NCBI RefSeq assembly: GCF_038051985.1 | Contig: NZ_CP150291.1 | Location: 2,480,001 to 2,544,000 of the forward strand | Length of the DNA stretch: 64,000 nt | Origin: Solibacillus sp. FSL H8-0523 | GTDB taxonomy: Bacteria; Bacillota; Bacilli; Bacillales_A; Planococcaceae | Direction: 5' to 3' | Shown here: positions 35,727 through 44,691 of the stretch, piece after piece | How the letters are laid out: the number at the start of each line of letters is the position of its first letter | Position numbering within the stretch: the first letter of the stretch is position 1 | Program-made: the position numbers and the translations under genes | The notes under the pieces: model-generated | Databases searched by the model: none | The model's input: the letters and a program-made list of their open reading frames with translations, nothing else | What the model was told of the DNA's origin: nothing

Positions 35727-36398
35727 TTACTCACTTCCTACTAATTGATAGCCAATGCCTCTGACCGTTTTAATATGATGTGACATGCCTACTTTATCTA
35801 ATGTTTTGCGTAGTCTTGTCATATTGACCTGCAGTATATTTTCATCGACAAATTCACTGCTTCCCCAAAGTTCAGCAAAAAGCTGTTCCTTTTTCACAAC
35901 CGCTGGGGCATGTTTTATTAACAGCTTCATAATGATGCCTTCATTTTCAGACAGGGACAGGGAATCGTTGCCAACATATAAGACATGTGTCTTCGCATCG
36001 TATTGAAAAGCACCCCACGTTAACAATATTGGCAGCTTGGCATATAATTGCTCGAGCTTTTGCACGCGTGCGATGAGTCGTTTCGGATGGCAAGGCTTTG
36101 TTAAAAAATCATCGGCCCCTAGCTCTAATGCGTGCAATTCGTCTTTTAGCTGATCGCGCGCAGTTAAAATTAAAATCGGGCCAATTCCCTTTTCCTTTAA
36201 CGTACGACAAATTTGAAACCCCGATAAGTTCGGCAAATTTAAATCGAGCACAACGAGCATAGGATTTGCCGCAATAATATCTTCAACCGGGGTATCAAAA
36301 GAAGAGATACTCACGACCGAGTACCCCTCCTTTTGTAAAATGCTTTGTAATTCTTCACGTAAGAAAATGTCATCCTCTACAATCACGATATTTGTCAT
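35727..36398 (-). CDS. OmpR-family response regulator, BceR-like
   Basis: 223 aa. Receiver with EDD at residues 8-10, Asp in LVVLDLNLPNLSG (~Asp52) and LTARD, Lys in FLTKPCHPKRL; C-terminal winged helix with VDENILQVNMTRLRKTL and IKTVRGIGYQL. Partner of the BceS-like kinase, expected to activate the ABC transporter genes of the same operon through a site such as the inverted repeat at 39290-39306. AGAGGTGATG precedes ATG 36398. Confidence 0.92.
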   Translation of the reverse strand: MTNIVIVEDDIFLREELQSILQKEGYSVVSISSFDTPVEDIIAANPMLVVLDLNLPNLSGFQICRTLKEKGIGPILILTARDQLKDELHALELGADDFLTKPCHPKRLIARVQKLEQLYAKLPILLTWGAFQYDAKTHVLYVGNDSLSLSENEGIIMKLLIKHAPAVVKKEQLFAELWGSSEFVDENILQVNMTRLRKTLDKVGMSHHIKTVRGIGYQLVGSE

Positions 36399-36408
36399 GA
36401 CATCACCT

Positions 36409-38457
36409 CTAGTCGATTTCGTTTAACTTTCTTATTTCTTCATCACTTTTGCGTTGAATCATTCGGATATACACAACTTCGATGAGTATAAATAACAGCA
36501 CAACTAATGCAATGACAGCGCTGTTTTTCAAGCTGTACACGGTTGTAGGCATCGCCGTTAATAACGACCAAATCCCAAAAATGCCACTAACGACTGCGAC
36601 CGAAATGACTAAGCTGAAATAGAGCCAAATTTGCTTGCGCGCTGATGCACAAATCGCTTCGACATTCGCACCAAGCATCGCTAACGTTTGATAGCGACCG
36701 CGCGTGCTTCTTTGCTGCATTAAGAAGTTTAAGCCTAGTACGGTATTAGCGATAATTAAAAACATCACACCTAAATAAAACGTTGTATAGCTTCCCGCCA
36801 CGGTGAAAAATAGCTGTCTGCCCATACTCGCGAGATAGCTCTCAAACTGCAAACCAGTTGGATCAAGGAGTTGGTCGACCTCAAACATCGCCTGCATTAG
36901 CCCTTTTTCTTCAATGAAATCGTCTTTTAATGTCATATTCCAAAGCCAAGTTTCCTCAGTGTCAAAATACTGCTCGAATAATGCATCCGGTACAATCAAC
37001 GAGTACATTAATGTAATCGCTCTGTCTGCCACAATATTATCAGAGTATAACGTCGGTAAGAGCGTATATTCATTTTCTGCTATTTCAACTGACGGATTTT
37101 TTTTCAATGTGTCTTTTAATAAATCATAAGGCGCTCCTGTATCGTCACTTGTATACATGGCCACCTCATCGTCAGCTAATACAATTGTTTTCTTACCGGC
37201 TGCCTCAAGCATCGAATTATAGCTCGATAAAGCAATAAAATATGGCATGCTTTGCATCGAGAAATTGTTTAATAAAATTTCTTTTGGCTCTGAGTCAGCT
37301 TGGTTCGATATGGTTTCAATTAAATTTGTCCATGCAAAATGGTAATGAGGTTCCCCTTCTGATGAGTAGAATGAATGTAATGCCATTCCATAATAAGTCT
37401 CAATGTAAGGTGCTAGTTTGTCTGATTGTAATACAGGCGCAATTTCATTTTCCTCACCATTAAACGTATAATCTACCGTGCGATTTGCTACCGCGCTATT
37501 TGTTAACGCGGTCGACGTACCAAACGCGAAGCATACCAACGCCATTAAAATGAGCAGTGACGAAATTGCCAGTGAGCTCCATTGATGTAATACATTTTCT
37601 TGCAATTGTCTCGCTGTAAACATCGATAAACCCGTTGAAGTACTGCCTTTACGTTTTACGTATACACCAATTAAACTACCTAAGCCACGGAATAAAAAAA
37701 ACGTCCCACCTACGCCGATCAGTAGAATCAACGCAAAGATTTTATAATCAAAATTTCGTAAATATAAAATCGCCATGCCGTACGCTACACATAAAAAAAT
37801 TGTTCCAAATAATAAGGCAGCCCCGTATAGTAAGCTCGCCGCGCCCCATTTAGGTGCTAATGTTGTTTGCGATTTTTCCTTTTCTTCATGAAGTAAATCC
37901 ATTGGCTCTTTACGACTCATTGTAAAGCTTAACAGGAGCATAGCAAGTAATTGAACAATGAAGAAACCACAAATTGTTAAGCCAATGCCCGTCCAAGAAA
38001 TACGAAACGACTGTCCAATAATCCCCATGCCCACTAAACGTGACGTCGTTAAATTAATGATTGCTGTTAAAAATAACGAAATCGGCAACCCGATACAAAG
38101 CGCTACAATCCCATTCCAAATCGTTTCCCCCATAATCATGAAAAACAGCTTACTTTGCTTCATGCCCATCATTAAATACAAACCAAACTCATGACTTCGC
38201 TGCTGCAATTGATAACGATTCGCAAAATACACGAGGAAAAACACGAACACTAAAGAAACCCCATAAAGTACCGGAATCATGAGCAGTAATCGCTCAACCG
38301 CATTACTTTCAATCGTCTTTAAATACAGCATGACGTCTTGTTCACCTAATGACAAAATCACATAAAAAGCCACAATCGATACGATAAGTGAAGCGAAATA
38401 CACACCGTTTTCCTTCCGCGTTTTGCGACTATTGCGCTTCACAAAATCAAAGAACAT
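36409..38457 (-). CDS. BceB-like ABC transporter permease
   Basis: About 682 aa from ATG 38457, with GGAGG correctly spaced inside the end of the ATPase gene. Ten spans with the FtsX-like blocks at the start (FELGLYLMMGM-type: SHEFGLYLMMGMKQSKLFF) and end, and a large extracytoplasmic domain (~residues 320-525) between spans 7 and 8, the hallmark of BceB-type permeases. It protects lipid II-cycle intermediates against peptide antibiotics and passes the signal to the kinase. Confidence 0.92.
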   Translation of the reverse strand: MFFDFVKRNSRKTRKENGVYFASLIVSIVAFYVILSLGEQDVMLYLKTIESNAVERLLLMIPVLYGVSLVFVFFLVYFANRYQLQQRSHEFGLYLMMGMKQSKLFFMIMGETIWNGIVALCIGLPISLFLTAIINLTTSRLVGMGIIGQSFRISWTGIGLTICGFFIVQLLAMLLLSFTMSRKEPMDLLHEEKEKSQTTLAPKWGAASLLYGAALLFGTIFLCVAYGMAILYLRNFDYKIFALILLIGVGGTFFLFRGLGSLIGVYVKRKGSTSTGLSMFTARQLQENVLHQWSSLAISSLLILMALVCFAFGTSTALTNSAVANRTVDYTFNGEENEIAPVLQSDKLAPYIETYYGMALHSFYSSEGEPHYHFAWTNLIETISNQADSEPKEILLNNFSMQSMPYFIALSSYNSMLEAAGKKTIVLADDEVAMYTSDDTGAPYDLLKDTLKKNPSVEIAENEYTLLPTLYSDNIVADRAITLMYSLIVPDALFEQYFDTEETWLWNMTLKDDFIEEKGLMQAMFEVDQLLDPTGLQFESYLASMGRQLFFTVAGSYTTFYLGVMFLIIANTVLGLNFLMQQRSTRGRYQTLAMLGANVEAICASARKQIWLYFSLVISVAVVSGIFGIWSLLTAMPTTVYSLKNSAVIALVVLLFILIEVVYIRMIQRKSDEEIRKLNEID

Positions 38458-39226
38458 TGCTACTACCTCCAGCAAGCTGCGCCATCACCATCACGATGCG
38501 CTCATAAAACGACTGTTGTGATTCCCCAGGTACATTCTTACGTAATTCATGGAAAATAACCCCGTCTTGAATAAACAAGATTCTCGAGCAATAGCTCGCC
38601 GCATTGGCATCATGTGTCACCATTAAAATGGTCGATCCATGTTGTTGATTGTTTGTCGACAATTTATCCATTAAGATTTTCGCATTTTTTGTATCAAGCG
38701 CGCCTGTTGGTTCATCCGCTAACACGATACTTGGATTTGAAATGAGCGCTCTTGCAGCAGCAACGCGTTGTTTCTGACCGCCAGACAATTGTGACGGGAA
38801 TTTATTTAACACATCCTCAAGCTCAAACTGCTTCGCTAATTGCACAAGTTCTTTTTCCTGCTCTTTTATGTTGACCCCATGAATCGATAATGGCAGTATT
38901 ATATTTTCCTTAGCTGTTAAGTTATCAATGAGTTCAAATTGCTGAAATAAGTAACCGATTTTATTGCCTCGGTAAGCTGCTAACTGCACGCCTTTAAAGG
39001 ATGAAATATTTTGTCCCTCGAGTAAAATTTGGCCAGATGTTGGCTTAATCATGGTCGCGATCGTATTGAGCAATGTCGTTTTACCAGAGCCACTTGCCCC
39101 CATAATCCCAAGAAATTCCCCCGGTAACACATCAAATGTGACACCTTTTAACGCAGCCGTTTCACTTTGACCTTTCCCAAAAACTTTACGGACTTCTTTC
39201 ACTTGCAGTAATTTACTCACATTCAC
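38447..39226 (-). CDS. BceA-like ABC transporter ATP-binding protein
   Basis: About 259 aa. Walker A GASGSGKTT, Q-loop YLFQQFELID, signature LSGGQKQRVAAARAL, Walker B IVLADEPTGALD and H-loop VTHDA. The open frame reaches an ATG at 39247, but GGGGGG eight bases before GTG 39226 makes this the likelier start (a GTG two codons later is possible). It powers the BceB-like permease, with which it overlaps by 11 bp. First gene of the four-gene operon, unlike B. subtilis where the regulator genes come first. Confidence 0.9.
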   Translation of the reverse strand: MNVSKLLQVKEVRKVFGKGQSETAALKGVTFDVLPGEFLGIMGASGSGKTTLLNTIATMIKPTSGQILLEGQNISSFKGVQLAAYRGNKIGYLFQQFELIDNLTAKENIILPLSIHGVNIKEQEKELVQLAKQFELEDVLNKFPSQLSGGQKQRVAAARALISNPSIVLADEPTGALDTKNAKILMDKLSTNNQQHGSTILMVTHDANAASYCSRILFIQDGVIFHELRKNVPGESQQSFYERIVMVMAQLAGGSSNVL

Positions 39227-39289
39227 CTGTATAGCCCCCCGATTCATTCTCTATAGCATTACTTTACTACAAAGTAGCCGGAAATTACT

Positions 39290-39306
39290 CTTACAGTTGA
39301 CGTAAG
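39290..39306. promoter_or_regulatory. Candidate BceR-type operator
   Basis: CTTAC-AGTTGAC-GTAAG is an inverted repeat 64 bp before the ATPase gene, similar in kind to the TNACA/TGTAA dyad recognised by BceR-like regulators, with one extra spacer base. Assigned by position and resemblance. Confidence 0.4.
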
Positions 39307-39363
39307 GTTTCGTACCGCGGTGCTCGTTAAGGCTGTCATATGGTATTAGATTACTACTGTACT

Positions 39364-39795
39364 TTACCCATCCTCACTAAATGCACCAACATACATATCA
39401 ATATCGATGAAGGCATTGATGCTACTGGCAAATCGGCTAAACTCAGGCCAAATTACCAAGCCCGGCGTGCGCCCGTTTTCCATGGTAATCACGAGTGCAA
39501 TTTGAACATTTAGATTCAAGCGTTCTTTTAAGCTATTAATGATGTCCACTTTGCCACTAAAATTTTCAAGCAGCGGATCAAGCACTTCTTCCACAACCAA
39601 GGTTTCAAGCGTTTCCGTCTCATATTTCCAAGCAGTATGATCGCGTTTAAGTGGTGTATGGGTATTCACTCGCTCCCCCACCTTCCACGTACGCGTTGGC
39701 TGTACACCTAAGCTTTCCGTTACAGCATCTAAAGGAAAATCATCATTTCCTGTGAATTTTATATAAGCATATAATGCTGTTTGCTCACTTGTCAC
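39364..39795 (-). CDS. DUF4279 protein
   Basis: 143 aa, with the DUF4279 pattern: YAYIKFTGNDDFPLDAVTESLG at the start, PTRTWKVGERV, HTAWKYETE and a later LVITMENGRTPGLVIWPEF. The fold is a small alpha/beta domain; members are frequent in Firmicutes near immunity-like genes, but function is unknown. It starts with GTG 39795 with a weak ribosome site and follows the DUF5071 gene by 21 bp, so both are one unit. Confidence 0.75.
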   Translation of the reverse strand: MTSEQTALYAYIKFTGNDDFPLDAVTESLGVQPTRTWKVGERVNTHTPLKRDHTAWKYETETLETLVVEEVLDPLLENFSGKVDIINSLKERLNLNVQIALVITMENGRTPGLVIWPEFSRFASSINAFIDIDMYVGAFSEDG

Positions 39796-39816
39796 TATGT
39801 TCTCACACTCCGTCTC

Positions 39817-40278
39817 TCACGCATCTTTGTCATAGCAGTCCTTCATCGCATCAAAAACGACCATTTGCTTAAAGTCTGCTCGTCCCATCAATAATCGCTC
39901 ACATACCATATATAAAAAATATAGCCACTCCCAGTCACGCTCAGCTATTGCTTGCTTAGCTCCCGCTTCGATATACGGGACAACAACGGTTTTATCCAAG
40001 GTTTGAAAATACAGGACGGCTTCGTTTGCTCCAGGCCAATTGATATCCTGAAACAGCTCGACAATTCGTGGGAAGGCTGTTTCATTGTGAGGATAACCGA
40101 TTACTTCAATGACTTTCATCGCATTTTGCCAGCAGCTTTTACCGTATGGTGGGAAGATGAGTGCCAGCTGGTCACGCGGCGTATTGGTAATGAGCCACTC
40201 TATTGCTACTTGCTGTATTTCCTCAGGTAAGTGCCAGTGCAATTCAAACGCATAATGCTTAACTAACTCTGTATCCAT
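39817..40278 (-). CDS. DUF5071 protein
   Basis: About 153 aa from ATG 40278, which has AAAGGAG at good spacing (an upstream ATG at 40302 lacks one). Contains the DUF5071 core: LIFPPYGKSCWQNAMKVIEV, LFQDINWPGANEAVLYF and VVPYIEAGAKQAI, a short HEAT-like helical repeat. Members are hypothetical, often near SMI1/KNR4-like immunity proteins. Transcribed together with the DUF4279 gene; a shared accessory role such as immunity is only a guess. Confidence 0.72.
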   Translation of the reverse strand: MDTELVKHYAFELHWHLPEEIQQVAIEWLITNTPRDQLALIFPPYGKSCWQNAMKVIEVIGYPHNETAFPRIVELFQDINWPGANEAVLYFQTLDKTVVVPYIEAGAKQAIAERDWEWLYFLYMVCERLLMGRADFKQMVVFDAMKDCYDKDA

Positions 40279-40515
40279 TTGAGTCTCCTTTATCTCGAAC
40301 ATTTAGTTTTACTATCTGACAGGAAAAACTTTGTATTATCACCAATAATATTAGTATATTCAGAAAATAATAGCTAGGAGTTACAAATGGTCCAAGTGAA
40401 AGTGATTTTGGGCCTTATTATAGCGAGGTAGATGACTTACGCACCTAAACTACTTAGCACTTTTTTATTTGATGTCAATGTTTTCAAAGCTACATTTTGG
40501 TAACTATGTAAAATG

Positions 40516-40556
40516 AAAAAATTCGCCGATCAAATTTATGACTGGCGAACTTTTTT
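40516..40556. terminator. Bidirectional terminator
   Basis: TTCGCC and GGCGAA enclose a 16-nt loop, flanked by AAAAAA and CTTTTTT. It follows hemAT on the minus strand by about 68 nt. The gap 40279-40515 has no recognisable gene apart from a 14-codon frame. Confidence 0.75.
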
Positions 40557-40623
40557 CTTTGCAATCCCCTGTAAAAAAATCACTGATAATAGTAGAAATT
40601 AGTAACATTCATTTCATCGCTAA

Positions 40624-41931
40624 TTATAAATTGGTAGCCGTTTGGTAAAGTTGATCAGCCGTGCTAGCTACAGTTCTCGTTTCATCTCCAATAATGCTAA
40701 TTACGTTACTTAAATTAGATACATCTAAAGCTACTTGCTTAATTTGTTGTTCATTTTGATCAATGGCTATTAAAATTTGTTGGAATATTTTTTGTGTTTC
40801 TAGTGAAAATTTTGTACTAGATTCGACACGTGCTTCCACATCTTCGATCATTTGAACAGCCGTCGTTGTTAATGATGAGGAATTACGAATGAGATTCGTT
40901 ATGTTTTCTACTGAGTGTTTCGATTGTTCAGCAAGCTTACGTACTTCTTGAGCTACAACCGCAAATCCTTTTCCGTGATCGCCAGCTCTTGCAGCCTCTA
41001 TTGATGCATTTAAGGCAAGTAAATTGGTTTGATCTGCAATATTTTTAACGAATGCGATAATATCAATAATTTGTTCAGAAGAAACTTTTAGATTTCCTAT
41101 TATCCTACCCATTTCTTTTGTACTATCAGTAATTTCTAGCATCTCTTGCTCTAATTTAGTAACATCACTTTTACCAACAACCGCATCTTTATGAATCTGA
41201 TGTACGATTTCCACATTGGATGTGATCGTTTTACTAATTTCACGCGTATGACCATTTACTTGTTCGATCGATAGGTTTGTATCCTCTGTTAAATCAGCTA
41301 GATTCTGAATAATAGAATATATTTTATCTTTAAGTTCATTTTTCACGATTTCATATTGCGCGCTACGAAGTCGATCGTTTTCTTTTTCGTTTTCCTCTAA
41401 TACAATTTGCATTTCAAGATTAATTAGTTTCGAAACAGTTAATGTTATATTTTCACGTAATTTAGGGTCCATAATATCGTGGCAAATGAGTGTAATAATC
41501 GTCTCTTGTAGCTTTTGAAATGTACCCATGTACCATTTGGAATCTAACCCAATTTTAAAGTGCATACGTGCAATTTTTCTTTTATGTTCAATTGTTTCGT
41601 CATTAAAAATGCCATCAAACATGGAAATTATATACGAACCTATTGTTTTCTTAAGACGGTCAATTTGGGTACGATCTTCTATAATTTTTCGTAATGAGGG
41701 AATTAACATTACATTTTGATAAAACACATCGGTAATCTCCTCGATACCTGCGATTATGAACTGTTGATAAGACTTAATTCGGCGTAGATCATTCTCTTGA
41801 ATACCAATAAACTTCATTTGTTGTGCTAATTCCGGCATATTTGTAAAAGCGATAATCGGTTTAAAGCTATCTAATTGTTTCGGTTCTTCCGCTTCTACTA
41901 ACGATGATCTTTGTTTCCACCATTTCATCAT
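40624..41931 (-). CDS. hemAT: Heme-based aerotactic transducer HemAT
   Basis: About 435 aa from ATG 41931, with TGAGGGG upstream; the longer frame to 41973 lacks a ribosome site. Residues ~45-190 are a globin-coupled sensor domain; the proximal haem ligand is His124 in IARMHFKIGLDSKWYMG, equivalent to His123 of B. subtilis HemAT. The C-terminal half is a soluble MCP signalling domain with [20 protein letters not shown]. It binds O2 at the haem and steers aerotaxis through CheA/CheW. No membrane span. Confidence 0.93.
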   Translation of the reverse strand: MMKWWKQRSSLVEAEEPKQLDSFKPIIAFTNMPELAQQMKFIGIQENDLRRIKSYQQFIIAGIEEITDVFYQNVMLIPSLRKIIEDRTQIDRLKKTIGSYIISMFDGIFNDETIEHKRKIARMHFKIGLDSKWYMGTFQKLQETIITLICHDIMDPKLRENITLTVSKLINLEMQIVLEENEKENDRLRSAQYEIVKNELKDKIYSIIQNLADLTEDTNLSIEQVNGHTREISKTITSNVEIVHQIHKDAVVGKSDVTKLEQEMLEITDSTKEMGRIIGNLKVSSEQIIDIIAFVKNIADQTNLLALNASIEAARAGDHGKGFAVVAQEVRKLAEQSKHSVENITNLIRNSSSLTTTAVQMIEDVEARVESSTKFSLETQKIFQQILIAIDQNEQQIKQVALDVSNLSNVISIIGDETRTVASTADQLYQTATNL

Positions 41932-41951
41932 AATACTACCCCTCACCCTTT

Positions 41952-42035
41952 TTGTATAACCATTGTATAACATTTATTATTTAACATGTCAATTATATTA
42001 CATTTTACGAATTAAATTAGACAAAGGTTATACAA
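41952..42035. repeat. Three TTGTATAAC repeats before hemAT
   Basis: TTGTATAAC occurs twice in direct orientation (41952-41960, 41963-41971; 11-bp period) and once inverted as GTTATACAA (42027-42035). The two direct copies lie 20-40 bp from the hemAT start; on the minus strand they read TTATACAAT and may include the -10 region. Could be a regulator site. Confidence 0.4.
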
Positions 42036-42081
42036 TATAGATTTCTTTTATTCTAATAAGATAAGATGGAAATAAAAGGTT

Positions 42082-42324
42082 CTAATAAAAGATCAAGAGG
42101 AAAATAATTATGGTATGTAAAAACTGTTTAACGATGGAATCAGCCCAAAGAGTACTGCCAAAATGCAATAACGGTCGACGGCTAATCGGATGAGTCAGTA
42201 AAAATTCTGCAGTACGATTTTTTTCTTCATCGGCTAATGCACTAATCCCTAATAATGCGGCAAAAAATCCGCCTCCGAGCCCTAAAATATCGCCCCCCTT
42301 ATTGCCATAAAAGTCCTTGATGAT
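42082..42324 (-). pseudogene. Remnant of ABC-2-type transporter permease
   Basis: A stop-to-stop frame of 80 codons on the minus strand without a start. It contains DFYGNKGGDILGLGGGFF, then ALLGISALADEEKNRTAEFL and LTHPISRR, the conserved amphipathic and second-span region of ABC-2 permeases (ADEEKNRTAEFLLTHPISR is very typical). After that the sequence diverges into IVKQFLHTIIIFLLIFY and stops. Both ends of a ~250-aa protein are missing, so this is a deletion remnant between hemAT and the YcgR-like gene. Confidence 0.65.
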
Positions 42325-42530
42325 TTATACACGAAGGCTATGAATCCAAAAAATAAGAATGATTACACTTTAAACTAAATATAATACTTTGAACTAATTC
42401 TTCTACAGAAATTGTTTTATCACTAACTTGTTTTAAGTCGCAAATACAAAAATGTGCATTAAATTCGTTGCTTAAAGTTATGCAACCACACGAAAATATT
42501 GCGGTAATTTTATAAGAAAGAGGCGAACCC

Positions 42531-43532
42531 ATGCAATCTAGACAACGGTTATCTACTAATTTTTCAGTAGTGTTTGTTTTAGGAACTTTTATTTGCTTGA
42601 TTTTTGCTGTGCCTTTATTTTTAGAAAGTGACTTGTTCACACTTCCAAATTCTTTTAAACAATTCAATACCATTTTTCTCAGTATTTTAATTGAAGCCAT
42701 TCCATTTGTATTGATTGGCGTACTAATTGCAGGGTTTATTCAAATTTTTATCACGGAGGATCACTTACGCGCTTGGATACCAAAAAATAAAATTTCGGCT
42801 GTTTTAATGAGTTGTGTGGTTGGCGCATTATTTCCAGCTTGTGAATGTGGGATCGTGCCGATTGTCCGCAGATTAATTGGTAAGGGTGTACCTTTGTACG
42901 CAGGGATTGGCTTTTTATTAACAGGGCCGCTCATTAATCCGATTGTTATCATTTCGACGTATATGGCCTTTGGTAATGATTTAAAAATGGCGCTCTTACG
43001 TATGGGCGTTGGGTTCATTGCAGCAGTAATCATTGCACTGATTGTCAGCTTTTTATATAAATCAAACCAATTAAAAAGTAAGATAGAGTTGGATAGCTCG
43101 GTTACGAATCCAACAAAAAAACAACCAATCGTGCTAAGAATTCACGAAATGTTAAACCATGCAATAGATGAATTTTTTGATATGAGTAAGTATTTAATTA
43201 TGGGTGCTTTTGTAGCCGCTTTACTTCAAACTTATGTGTCAGCACAATCACTTTTCTTATTTGGCGATGGACTCGTTCAGTCGACAATTGTCATGATGGC
43301 ACTCGCGTATTTTTTATCGCTGTGTTCAGAAGCCGATGCTTTCATTGGTGCAAGTTTTAAAAATTTATTTCCTTCTACATCGATATTAGCTTTTCTTATT
43401 TACGGACCCATGATTGATTTGAAAAATACGATTATGTTATTGAGTGTATTTAAAGCGAAATTTGTCTTCGTGCTATTTCTTCTTATTACATCCATTGTAT
43501 TTATTTGTGTTTATTTATCGAGCTTTATATAA
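42531..43532 (+). CDS. UPF0718 permease (YcgR-like)
   Basis: 333 aa with eight to ten spans. Family motifs: LIEAIPFVLIGVLIAGF, GALFPACECGIVPIVRRL with the CxCG pair in the membrane, FLLTGPLINPIVI, and CSEADAFIGASF in the second half. Relatives include YcgR of B. subtilis and the ArsP permease group. AGAGG precedes ATG 42531. It forms an operon with the TIGR03943 protein 15 bp downstream; together they are thought to be a two-subunit permease. The paired cysteines and the His/Cys-rich partner suggest a metal or metalloid substrate (inference). Confidence 0.85.
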   Translation: MQSRQRLSTNFSVVFVLGTFICLIFAVPLFLESDLFTLPNSFKQFNTIFLSILIEAIPFVLIGVLIAGFIQIFITEDHLRAWIPKNKISAVLMSCVVGALFPACECGIVPIVRRLIGKGVPLYAGIGFLLTGPLINPIVIISTYMAFGNDLKMALLRMGVGFIAAVIIALIVSFLYKSNQLKSKIELDSSVTNPTKKQPIVLRIHEMLNHAIDEFFDMSKYLIMGAFVAALLQTYVSAQSLFLFGDGLVQSTIVMMALAYFLSLCSEADAFIGASFKNLFPSTSILAFLIYGPMIDLKNTIMLLSVFKAKFVFVLFLLITSIVFICVYLSSFI

Positions 43533-43547
43533 GGAAGGATTGAATAG

Positions 43548-44465
43548 GTGAAGCTGAACGCGCAACATGTATTGAAGGTCGTACTTTTAGGTTTATTTAC
43601 GTTGTTTTTTGTCAATTTACAGATCACAGGCGATATTTCGAAGTACATTAATCCAAAGTATAGCTTTATGAGTAAATTGACGGCGGCTATCTTTTTTATT
43701 TTATTTTTCATCCAGTTATTTCGAATTTTTGAGAACAAGTCGATTCATCATGTGTGTTCAACCAATTGTAACCATGACCATGGCAATAATCGCTTTAATT
43801 TATCAAAAGTCCTAGGTTTCACAATCATTGCCTTTCCAATCATGACTGGATTTACAATTCCACCTGCTACACTCGATTCTTCTATTGCCGCAAACAAAGG
43901 CTCTGTACTCACGCAGATGAGTGGTGGACAAAGGGAACCGGCCTCACTTGACCAATCATTAGAATCTTCAGAGCCACTAGTAGAAAAAGAGCATCTTGAT
44001 ATTTATTCAGACGAATATACACCGTTACTTAACACGAACTATCTTACTGAAGCAGAATTAGCAGAAAAAACGGCTATCCTCGAAGGTTCTGAACAAATTG
44101 TGATGAATGAGGATATATTTAGCTCTTACTATACAAAGATAAACGATAGCCCTCAATCTTACGCTGGCAAGACGATTAAGATGAGTGGATTTGTTTTTAA
44201 GGAAGGCGAATTTACTAGTAACCAGCTCGTACTTTCAAGATTTTTAATTAACCATTGTATAGCAGATGCGAGTATCATTGGATTTCTAACTGAATTTGAA
44301 GAGGCTGCTACGATTACACAAGATACGTGGCTTGAAATCGAAGGGATTCTAAGTGTGGGCAGTTATGATGGCTATGAATTACCTATCGTCAAAGTATCGA
44401 ATTGGAAGGTAATCGATGAACCAAGTGACCCCTATATTTTCCCGATTATAACGTGGTGGGATTAG
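43548..44465 (+). CDS. TIGR03943 family permease subunit (YcgQ-like)
   Basis: 305 aa. Three N-terminal spans, a loop HHVCSTNCNHDHGNN rich in His and Cys between spans 2 and 3, and a C-terminal domain with SPQSYAGKTIKMSGFVFKEG and SRFLINHCIADASIIGF, which is the DUF1980 signature (UPF0703). Start is GTG 43548 with AAGGA upstream. The His/Cys loop points to metal handling together with the UPF0718 partner. Neither metal nor direction of transport is known. Confidence 0.85.
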   Translation: MKLNAQHVLKVVLLGLFTLFFVNLQITGDISKYINPKYSFMSKLTAAIFFILFFIQLFRIFENKSIHHVCSTNCNHDHGNNRFNLSKVLGFTIIAFPIMTGFTIPPATLDSSIAANKGSVLTQMSGGQREPASLDQSLESSEPLVEKEHLDIYSDEYTPLLNTNYLTEAELAEKTAILEGSEQIVMNEDIFSSYYTKINDSPQSYAGKTIKMSGFVFKEGEFTSNQLVLSRFLINHCIADASIIGFLTEFEEAATITQDTWLEIEGILSVGSYDGYELPIVKVSNWKVIDEPSDPYIFPIITWWD

Positions 44466-44524
44466 GTTTAGTAGCAGTTAAGAGTGATTAGGTAATGTAC
44501 CTGATCACTTAGCGGGTATGTGTG

Positions 44525-44656
44525 ATGACACAAATGAGCATTCGTGAAGGTAAGTTGGAAAATGATTCAACGGATTTAGAACGATTACTTGGTCGCAAAC
44601 CAGCTTCAGTAAAAGAAGCATTACAACAATTATTAACAAAGGGTGAAGCCACATAG
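44525..44656 (+). pseudogene. C-terminal remnant of NmrA-type oxidoreductase
   Basis: 43 codons beginning MTQMSIREGKLENDS and ending DLERLLGRKPASVKEALQQL then LTKGEAT. The LGRKP...LKEALQQ pattern is the C-terminus of NAD(P)H-binding NmrA/QorB-like oxidoreductases. The Rossmann part is absent and no ribosome site precedes the ATG. The end of the frame forms part of the metE terminator hairpin. Confidence 0.55.
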
Positions 44657-44678
44657 TGTTAAGCGGCTTCACCTTTTT
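44642..44678. terminator. Terminator downstream of metE
   Basis: GGTGAAGCC (44642-44650) pairs with GGCTTCACC (44665-44673), with T-runs on both strands. Confidence 0.85.
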
Positions 44679-44691
44679 ATTTGTTTTAATA

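Noticed and set aside
37635-37853. Plus-strand frames within the BceB-like gene
   Set aside because: Shadows of the permease reading frame without ribosome sites or recognisable domains.
40387-40431. 14-codon frame with AGGAG upstream
   Set aside because: Too short and hydrophobic without context; a parallel frame looks equally protein-like, so no decision is possible.
42338-42520. Minus-strand frame ending DKTISVEELVQSIIFSLK and a Cys-rich start
   Set aside because: Codon use looks natural and it may be another gene relic, but no family is recognised and no start or ribosome site is seen, so it is not annotated.
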